Positions 8,637-14,779 of a DNA stretch of 14,779 bases are shown piece after piece. The position numbers were made by a program, and so were the translations under genes. The DNA is from Bremia lactucae. Its lineage: Eukaryota; Oomycota; Peronosporomycetes; Peronosporales; Peronosporaceae. The stretch lies in assembly GCF_004359215.1 (NCBI RefSeq), contig NC_090624.1, positions 667,662 to 682,440 of the forward strand, given 5' to 3'. How positions within the stretch are numbered: the stretch's first letter is position 1; every line of letters starts with the position of its first letter. Below the pieces are notes generated by a model that was not told the DNA's origin, did not search any database, and saw nothing but the letters and a program-made list of their open reading frames with translations.

Positions 8637-8777
8637 CTTAGTGCGTTGGTGAGGTCGCTAAGGCGCCCACCACAACTACCTCACTGCACGAAATAGAAGA
8701 CGGTCCTACCGCTTCCTTGCTGTGCTAGGGTATGTTTCTAGGTAGAGAATGGCCGCATTTCGACGTGCTTGCCTACA

Positions 8778-9446
8778 CCTTTGGTAGCTAAATACTCTTG
8801 ACTACACAGGAATATTCCTCTGAACTTTAAGATGAATGCGTGCTCATCGGAATATGGCGGATGGTGAATGCGATTAAAAGGGCACGCCTTATCTCTTACC
8901 GTTTTCAAACGCGGAAATAAAAAGTTTCTTCTCCAGGCGGCCCTGATGCATGTGCTTCAAAAATAAGTCAATTATTCACTTTTTTCCATAGGCACATGCA
9001 ACTGCCAATGGTATAATATGTTGGTACACTGAACCACACCATTCAGCAATAGTTTTAATGGCAGTATTGCGATAAGGGTTACACGCTCTCGTTCATTATG
9101 CAACAAACAGAAGGTATCCTTTGCATGCTTAGACCTCGACCGCCATTCATCTTACTGCGGATATGACTCAGGACAACCTCAATTATTACAGAAGAGCTCG
9201 ACTAATCCATTTATGGCTCAATTAAAAATATTCTAGCCATTTCATCGATTGAACAGTGGTTGGAAGACCACACAAAAGGTATTCTGTCGTTTCACCACAA
9301 CAAGGCTGAGACCTCAGAACGGGGCTAGTATGTAAAGTGTTCCCAAGTTTCCAGCAATGAGTCTTCCTTTTATAGAATGAATTGTTGTTTCTGAGCGTCA
9401 TTAACGCATTGCACTCGGAAAGCCTTCCTGAAGTATAGACTCTCGG
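8778..9446. other. Stretch without a recognisable gene
   Basis: These 669 bases lie between the E3 LTR and the E2 LTR. I see only short open stretches in any frame (under about 40 codons, for example on the minus strand around 8990-9100), no repeats of note and no RNA gene. It may be old host DNA or a decayed element. Confidence 0.5.
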
Positions 9447-9481
9447 TGTAACGAAGTGTCACTAATGGGGCACATTTCATT

Positions 9482-9497
9482 AGTACTGATCAGTACT
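9482..9497. repeat. 16-bp perfect palindrome in E2 LTR
   Basis: AGTACTGATCAGTACT equals its own reverse complement. A second stem (TACACT and AGTGTA) follows at 9507-9524. Confidence 0.7.
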
Positions 9498-9802
9498 TGT
9501 TAACCTTACACTATTTACAGTGTAGGTAGGGTGCCTCGAAACGTCAAGTACACAAGAGTACAGATGAAGATTTATAAGCAGCTAAGAGTCTTTAGTTACC
9601 AAAGGTAATTCAATGGATTAGAATAAGCAAAAAGTAAAATGTATTAATACATATAGTTTATTACTTAACGATATTCTATCTACTGAACTTATTGTAATAA
9701 TAGCTAACTAAGTAAACCGCCTTCTAGCGTACCGCACAATCGTGTCAAGTAACGATTGGCTTAAGCAAAACAATCAATAGAGCTAATGTCTTTTTGCATC
9801 AC

Positions 9803-9822
9803 TAATACCAAATCTGGTATTA
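9803..9822. repeat. Perfect 8-bp inverted repeat in E2 LTR
   Basis: TAATACCA and TGGTATTA flank AATC. The core CCAAATCTGG resembles the stem-loop at 7149-7168 at the E1 LTR end. Confidence 0.6.
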
Positions 9823-9928
9823 TTGGAACTATTTAGGTCAAATAATGAAAGATAATAATTTTGAACTTCTTTATTATTTCCTCCTGTAGGAAATTATACA
9901 TTATGTAATCGGAACCCCGTTACATCAA

Positions 9929-9938
9929 CCCCTTAGCC
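9929..9938 (-). other. Polypurine tract of E2
   Basis: Minus-strand GGCTAAGGGG is followed by TTGA and then TGTAACGGGG, the LTR start. Confidence 0.6.
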
Positions 9939-9940
9939 AA

Positions 9941-9958
9941 CAGTCACTGTAGTGACTG
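9941..9958. repeat. Perfect 7-bp inverted repeat next to E2 polypurine tract
   Basis: CAGTCAC and GTGACTG flank TGTA, in the leader between the polypurine tract and the plus-strand ATG at 10134. Confidence 0.5.
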
Positions 9959-9998
9959 ATGTAGGGTGACAAAAAATATTATTAGGCCTTTCATGTAA

Positions 9999-10137
9999 TT
10001 TGCATTATTAATTTTAATCAAAATACCGATTTTATTTGTATTATGAATTCAATCAAAATGCCGGTTTTATATACGTTATGATTTCATCAAAATAGCGTTT
10101 TTATTTGCAATATTGATTTTGATCAAAATCAAGATGG
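9999..10137 (+). repeat. Four tandem repeats of about 35 bp before aORF2
   Basis: Units start at 9999, 10035, 10070 and 10104 (36, 35, 34 and about 34 bp). The shared pattern is TTTGYATTATGAWTT, then a little variation, ATCAAAATRCCG and a T-run. The last unit runs into the ATG of aORF2 at 10134. The array could carry promoter or enhancer sites for the plus-strand region, or be a simple leader expansion. Confidence 0.8.
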
Positions 10138-11842
10138 CGACAAACAAGTCTGTGCGCGTGGCTCGCGAGGCCGCTTAGCTGGCAGGTGCGTGGATCAGTG
10201 TGGCTGTCAGTGAGGCAACTGTTTTAGTAGACGCTAATGCGTCTAGTGTGGGGGATACATCACCATCTATTCCCGTTGGAGGTCAGTGGGGTATATCATC
10301 TGTTAGGTGACATTGCAGGTAACGGGTTCAAGTCACCTGCTAAAACGAATTGTAGGTGACTGGTCCAAGTCATCGTCATTGGCCGACTCAGTCGCGACTG
10401 TTAATGCCGCCGGATCATTCGGGGCCGAGTCCGTTAAGCCTTTGGGTCCTAACGTGAATATCAACGAGGTGATGACGAGGTTGTTTGACTCGTCAGACCT
10501 CTTTGGTGAAAAAACCCTTGATGACGACTCCATGGGCGATGATCACTCTGGTAACGTTACTATACGTCACCAGAACGAAGTAATCAATGGGGAAGGAATG
10601 CTGCTGGTGGTGCTAGTTTGCATCACCAGGAAAGGAGTGATTCTAGGAATCGCACCAAGGGCGAGGTTATCGTAATCGCTAACATAAGCCAGCAGGAGAG
10701 GGACCACAATATTGCGGTTCGTACTGAAAAGCAACGTTGTTGGCCCTCTAATGATAACCTGATTCGTTGGTCTGGTAGGACCAACGATCAATATCATATT
10801 CCGTTGTTTGACTCATCCAGGCTTCACAAGCCTGGCGAGGATGAAGTGGAATTCTTCATCGATGCATTTTTCCGGCATCGTTGATACACATGCACACGAG
10901 AAAAGGATGTCAAACTTTTGTTCCAAGCTTGAACAGCCTTCGTACAAAATGTACAAAACATAGACCGTGAGGTTTGGCTAGACAAGGTAAACGCTTCCCG
11001 TGAACAATTCGAAAGACCGACGGTAGTCGGTGCACGCTAAAAGTTGCACCGTTGTCTAGAAAGGCAGGGACACTTCGCCTCTAATGGGGGAACTCATGTT
11101 CATGCTTTCTTAAGGGTGCCGGTCACGCCCCTAAGGAAGCATAATCCGTTGAAAATCCTAATTGGAGGACGCTCATCTTTAAGGAGATGCGTCAAGGGAT
11201 TGGGAAGTCCAATCGTTTTACGAGCGCGGGAAGCACTCATTCTCGATGGACCTTCTTTTGAAGAGGGTAGGTCTCGTCGTACTGCAGGACGGGACACGGA
11301 ACGAACGTTTATCATCAGCTGGGAACGACGTTCCCAACGAACATGCGAGGGTGGATACCCTCGCAACGAACGCGATAACTCCGTTGAACCCTTTTTGCCT
11401 CATTGTGGTTCAATACGCTTTCAACAAGAAAGCGCTTCTCATCACCCAAATCCGTCAATGGATGTGGAGGGGAGGAAAATCGGGTTCGCCTCGTTTGACT
11501 AACCCGGATCAACAATGTGGTTTGGATCACACCTTATTCAAAAGAGGATCTTGATCACGAGCGATCCCGTCATCGCGAGTTAGCGGTGACGGTTAATAAC
11601 GTTTCTCATGACCAGTTGAGAAATTGTGCGCAAGTTGCGACTGATCAACTGGCGAACGGAAGGACAAATCAGTCTATACAAAACGAGCTGGTGACAGCTC
11701 GTCAGAATATCTCTTCCTTGGAGGAAAGAGTGGATCGTCTGATTCATGAGAATCAGACTCTCTCCCGAGACCATTGGCTCGGGACCATCAGGCTTTGGTG
11801 GATGCCCTAGACCGTTCCGGTGTAATCTGGAATCAGAAGTAG
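10134..11842 (+). pseudogene. Antisense reading region of E2 (aORF2) with C-terminal coiled coil
   Basis: A plus-strand reading region opposite to E2 pol. ATG 10134 opens MATNKSVRVAREAA, stops at 10176, stays readable to 10308, shifts to frame 2 (10307 to about 10590), then frame 1 from about 10600 to 11502 with only three stops (10882, 10930, 11038). It then passes to frame 3 (about 11517 to 11780) and finally ends WNQK, stop, at 11840-11842. Intact it would be near 570 residues. The middle is charged (NRTKGEVIVIANISQQERDH; DREVWLDKVNASREQFERP). The C-terminal 90 residues form a clear coiled coil: LVTARQNISSLEERVDRLI, then LDRSG. It meets the integrase end tail-to-tail. I recognise no catalytic motif. 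A structural, Gag-like or RNA-binding protein is possible, but I do not assign a function. Confidence 0.55.
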
Positions 11843-12200
11843 CCTCGTGTTGAAAGTGAGGTCGCCCAACATAAAACGAAGATGTGTACGCATCCTACGA
11901 GGCAGACCAATCGAGTATGCATTCCGTTGGCGATGTAGTACACAAAACGGACCGATATACCTGGGCTGTAATTTATACTGCCCACATTCGTCACCGCATG
12001 CTTTGGTAGATTTTCCGTAGACAGTAGGACTAAGTCATTAATATTAAATGAAAGCATTCTTGCTCTTCCATTTTTGTCAGAGTTGCGTTTCTGTCGGTCC
12101 AACGCATCAGCGATAGAACCCTGTACGAAACGGACCACTACTTCTCTAGCCTGCAGGATGTCACCTACCATCTGTACCTTTGCCAGTTGTTGGGATGTGG
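11833..12200 (-). pseudogene. E2 integrase C-terminal fragment
   Basis: The minus strand reads LAKVQMVGDILQAREVVVRF, SIADALDRQKRNSDKNGRA and DLVLLSTENLPKHAVTNVGS, the integrase tail typical of Gypsy elements. After a frameshift near 11985 it continues as YIGPFCVLHRQRNAYSIGLP and RRMRTHLRFMLGDL, the GPF and N-A-Y motifs of the C-terminal barrel. The catalytic core, RT and everything 5' are missing: the right flank is an L1-like fragment. No chromodomain is visible downstream, unlike E1, where aORF2 begins instead. Confidence 0.8.
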
Positions 12201-12239
12201 TGCTCGCCGCTGCTAGTACCCTGTATACCGTTATTCACA

Positions 12240-12960
12240 ATGAAGCGTTCCACCTTAACCATGAGGCGGGAAGCAGTGGGCCTACAGGAGCGATAAATAT
12301 AGGTGGCACGCGCCCGCCATTTTCCCCGCGAGCGCCTTGCCGTATGCCGCTCGACGCCATTATCTTTCTGGCGCGGCTGCCGTTGGCCAGGAATTTGACA
12401 TTTGTGTCGTCATGGAGTGCCGTTATAGTCTTAACATTAGTAGGGGAGAATCCAAATCACGTCTGGGCTTTATAAATAAAGGCCCTATAACGATTCATAT
12501 GCCTTTTTGAAGTCCAATAGTGGCTCCAATGCTTGCGCCAGTTCCGTGTCCGCGTTGACTGCTACCCTTGCCGCCATGTCTTTGTCGATCGTGCTGTGAC
12601 TAGTCTTCCCTAGCACGACCTATTCTGGCTCGGGTGTATGAGAAGCGACATTTTCACTCTCGTCTTGGTGGTGAGAATGCGGGTGTAAATTTTATAGTTG
12701 GAATCAAGTAAGGCCAGCGGCCTATAATTTTGAGGCAAATACATCTGCCTTCAGGAAGCTGGCATAAAAACTCCCTCAACCTATCCACTGATTGTGAAGC
12801 CAGACAAGTATCGGAACGAGCATGTCAAAGTAATTCCTATACCAGTCGTTCTCCAGCCTTTTAGGACCGCAAGCCTTGCCCCGATGCATGCTTAGAATTG
12901 CAGCGCGTGATTCGGCTTCCTATATGGATGCAGCCAGAGAATCCAACAACTCAGCCGTAT
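12240..12960 (-). pseudogene. LINE reverse transcriptase, N-terminal half
   Basis: Minus-strand strings in order: HRGKACGPKRLENDWYRNYF and LVPILVWLHNQW (fingers, 12790-12900), QNYRPLALLDSNYKIYTRIL (12676-12735, the LINE N-Y-R-P-x-L-L signature), GKTSHSTIDKDMAARVAVN in a shifted frame, LLDFKKAYES (motif A with its catalytic Asp, about 12490-12522) and SSGIRQG (motif B, 12336-12357). Motif C (Y-A-D-D type) is absent because the copy ends near 12250. At least three frame changes and a stop occur. The enzyme would copy element RNA at the nicked target site. Confidence 0.85.
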
Positions 12961-13383
12961 GCTGCTCTTTTGTATTTGATCGTGCAAGCATCTGCCTGAA
13001 CTTTTTTCTTGCGCGTCCATGGCCTCCTGCTGAAGGATATGAGTCCATGTTTCAGCAAAAATGTTAGCTTTGTCATGGTCTCCCCACCAGGGAGCTCGTT
13101 CCTCCGGCTCAAGTCGGTGGATAGTGTTGCCTTGATACGGTAGAACGGAAACTTTACGATTCTCCCTGAACAGCCTCCGGTGTCCATTTGCCTCCACGGT
13201 CTCATGCAGTGTCATGGAGTCAAGCAAGTCCGTAATGCGCTCAATTGTCAGGGCAGCCCGCATTGTTGCTTTCGGGGCCGGCGGACCCGTTTGACAAGTC
13301 GGCGAATTCGTTGGTGTACCGATGCTTGCACCGCCCGCCTGCGCTGCCACATCACAGTGAGTATCTTCCGGCCCATTTGGCAT
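12892..13383 (-). pseudogene. LINE linker between endonuclease and RT
   Basis: An open minus-strand segment of 163 residues. It has a helix-rich central part (IERITDLLDSMTLHETVEAN; ERAPWWGDHDKANIFAETW; HILQQEAMDAQEK) typical of the poorly conserved region between the two LINE enzyme domains. The end changes frame near 13000, after which ARSNTKEQHTAELLDSLAAS in another frame leads on to the RT. Confidence 0.65.
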
Positions 13384-13499
13384 TTAAGTTCATCCCAGGC
13401 GCACGCTATTATGGCCGCCGCCGGTTTCGTTTTAAAATTCGATCAGCATCTCCGTCACCTCAGCCAGTACCACACCCCCTGAGTCGATTGGAGGTGGAT

Positions 13500-14317
13500 G
13501 CACCCGCGGCTGCTTGCACACCCGCACCGGGTTTTTCGGCGAGCGTAAATAAAGCATCACAGCATCATGATCCGAAGTTCAACGAGGAGATTGTACTTCC
13601 ACTGTAGTGATCCACTCCAGGTCCACGGTCGACGCATATCACCGATCACGCCAGGTGGGAGCATCAGCCTTGTCCGGCAATGTGTTCTTGTAAATATGCT
13701 GGGGCTCCCGTTTGTTTTCTTTACCGCAAATTTGGGCTCGACGGCATCAGTTACATTTTATACATCTAAAAGATGTGAGAGCGCTACCGAGGTAAGTGAA
13801 AACTGCGATCAGTGTGTTCATTGAGGGTGCAATTCAAATTGCCCAACAATCACCATGTGGGAGGCCGAAAGCTCCAGCTCGGCCAGGTGGCGGAACAGAC
13901 GTTCCCGCTGTGCTTTAATATATAGGGAGCATACATGTCACGATCATTATGTCTTTGTCAGCATAGTTCCCTTTCACAACCATTAAGTAGACTCGCCATT
14001 CATACTGCAGTAGTTGAGATACCAATCCAAATCCCTAATATGGGTTCACGAGAGCAGCAACGCCACCCTTCCTGTCTGCTGCTGGCGCCCAAAAGGAGAG
14101 CTGCAGGCAGCTTGGTCCCAAGCGGAAAATCCCACGCCCTCGCGTAAAGCCGCTTCATGTGGTCAATTTCGGACCGATCTGTGCGCAACCACGATATCAT
14201 GGCTGCCATGATTGTTCTTGCGTCAAATGCCCTTATTGATTCATCCGCTTGACCCGTGGTGAATTTAAATCCATTTTTATAATGAGTTACACACCTAAGA
14301 GCCACTTTCACACGCAC
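13500..14317 (-). pseudogene. LINE APE-type endonuclease
   Basis: The endonuclease nicks target DNA to prime reverse transcription. The minus strand gives TDRSEIDHMKRLYARAW, then GASSRQEG followed in another frame by GVALLLS (the GG-V block), DMYAP (13925-13933, the V-Y-A-P motif), RERLFRHLAELELSASHMVI and VG, then a frameshift to FELHPQ or NLNCTLNEHTDRS, which corresponds to the GDFN motif of the family. Near 13560-13575 comes SDHDAVMLYLRS, the C-terminal S-D-H catalytic motif. Four or more frame changes break it. The N-terminal start of the domain is uncertain. Confidence 0.78.
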
Positions 14318-14431
14318 AGGACGGCTGGAAAGAGAATAAGGCTTTTATATCTGCTGCTACAACCCGCTTCTTGTCGCATGCTGCATTCCGGCGTGCGGCA
14401 ATAAAGTATTTTTAAGTTGTGGTGGCCGTAC
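14318..14431. other. Short stretch between LINE and right LTR
   Basis: No gene, repeat or clear leader is visible. It may hold the degraded 5' end of the LINE or the leader of an LTR element lying to the right. Confidence 0.4.
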
Positions 14432-14779
14432 TGTAGGCGGGCACGTCGTAATGCGGCCACGCTCTACTTAAGCACACACCCTAGCACAGCGAGGAAGCGG
14501 TTTCACCTGCTTCTCTTGCGTGCAGTGAGGTAGTTGTGGTGGGCGCGCAAGCGACCTCACCCAACACACTAAGAACTCTGGTAAAGTGTCGTCACGGGAG
14601 CGGTAATCCGTCTTCTCGTGCGCACTTATCAAGTAGGTAGTAAATTTCAGACTGATTTATATTTAAAAGAATTAAAAACAAATACCTATTTTTACCGATT
14701 GGAATGTTATCTCTATAGATATCATTTAATATGTATTGCGAGCGTATATTTATAGATACCTCGCGTAACTGATGACGCT
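14432..14779 (-). repeat. Inverted copy of the E3 LTR, cut by the window edge
   Basis: The reverse complement of this segment aligns from end to end with 8212-8777 without the 220-bp insertion: AAATATAAATCAGTCTGAA, GGATTACCGCTCCCGTGACG, GAGGTCGCT, CGCCCACCACAACTACCTCA and GCCTACA. In minus-strand sense it ends in TACA at 14432, and its front lies beyond the window. It may be a solo LTR or belong to an element to the right. Confidence 0.82.

Larger units (their letters stand above)
8028..8777 (+). repeat. E3 3' LTR, interrupted by a 220-bp insertion
   Basis: The LTR begins TGTAACGGGC and ends GCCTACA (TG...CA). The end is fixed by comparison with the inverted copy at 14432-14779: similarity stops exactly after TACA in both. 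Without the insertion (8417-8636) the LTR is about 530 bp. Conserved blocks shared with the other copy include AGTGCGCACGAG, GGATTACCGCTCCCGTGACG and CGCCCACCACAACTACCTCA. Confidence 0.75.
9447..9924 (-). repeat. E2 3' LTR
   Basis: Read on the minus strand it begins TGTAACGGGG after a purine run and ends in GTTACA, a length of 478 bp with TG...CA ends. The E3 LTR start (TGTAACGGGC) is similar, but the interiors do not align by eye, so this is a different family or subfamily. It is strongly AT-rich in its middle and contains two perfect palindromes. Confidence 0.6.
12240..14317 (-). mobile_element. L1-like non-LTR retrotransposon, EN and part of RT
   Basis: On the minus strand an APE-type endonuclease is followed by a linker and the first half of a reverse transcriptase, colinear with the ORF2 of L1-like LINEs. 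Several frameshifts and stops are present. The RT ends after motif B at about 12250, where an integrase fragment of E2 begins. ORF1 is not seen; the sequence before 14317 is short and then becomes an LTR. Confidence 0.82.

Noticed and set aside
8960..9110. Short minus-strand string that looks slightly protein-like
   Set aside because: It is under 40 codons, bounded by stops, and matches no family I know.
9999..10137. CRISPR-like array
   Set aside because: The units follow each other directly without unique spacers, and the setting is eukaryotic retroelements.
12074..12475. Plus-strand open frame of 133 codons
   Set aside because: It is the reverse of the LINE RT motif B region and the integrase tail, which carry recognisable motifs on the minus strand.
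13180..13607. Plus-strand open frames rich in His, Arg and Pro
   Set aside because: They are shadows of the LINE linker and endonuclease end.
8212..14779. Long terminal inverted repeats of a DNA transposon
   Set aside because: The similarity ends exactly at TACA, the left copy has a polypurine tract before TGTAAC, and the content between is Gypsy and LINE debris with no transposase. An inverted LTR pair explains it better.
1..14779. tRNA or rRNA genes
   Set aside because: I saw no cloverleaf with the conserved T-arm and no rRNA core sequence on either strand.

Overview
The window is a graveyard of retrotransposons with no host gene I can recognise. It holds pieces of at least three Ty3/Gypsy LTR elements (called E1, E2 and E3 here), one non-LTR (L1-like) element, and an extra LTR at the right edge. 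Coding strings are recognisable but broken by frameshifts and stop codons. The AT-rich LTRs, the Gag/Pol style and the mixture of Gypsy and L1-like elements suggest a repeat-rich eukaryote. My impression is an oomycete (Phytophthora or downy-mildew type), but this rests on recognition of family style, not on a database match.

Layout. Positions 1-7158 are E1, a Gypsy element on the minus strand. From right to left it has a truncated 5' LTR (7158 to 6817), a candidate primer-binding site (6814 to 6797), Gag (6756 to 5690), protease (5658 to 5143), a spacer with a 120-bp tandem repeat (5120 to 4541), reverse transcriptase and RNase H (about 4520 to 3060), integrase and chromodomain (about 2600 to 1147), a polypurine tract (181 to 170) and the start of the 3' LTR (169 to the window edge). 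A plus-strand reading region (286-1210) lies between pol and the 3' LTR. Positions 7159-8777 are the end of E3: a minus-strand open region (7895 to about 7159), a plus-strand polypurine tract (8015-8023) and an LTR (8028-8777). That LTR is split by a 220-bp piece (8417-8636) matching the internal pol spacer of E1. Positions 8778-9446 carry nothing I recognise.

Positions 9447 to about 12200 are the 3' half of E2, again minus strand: LTR (9924 to 9447), polypurine tract, four 35-bp tandem repeats (9999-10137), a long plus-strand reading region (10134-11842) and the integrase C-terminus (about 12200 to 11833). This abuts an L1-like element on the minus strand (14317 to about 12240) that has an endonuclease and half of a reverse transcriptase. 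The last 348 bp (14432-14779) are an inverted copy of the E3 LTR.

The most interesting pattern is that all three Gypsy remnants show the same arrangement at the 3' LTR: LTR, polypurine tract, about 105-200 bp, then the start codon of a reading region running opposite to the strand implied by the LTR and polypurine tract. In E2 it converges tail-to-tail with integrase, and in E1 it runs into the antisense of the chromodomain. This suggests an ambisense design with an additional antisense gene, which I cannot assign to a family. Nothing here looks able to move today.
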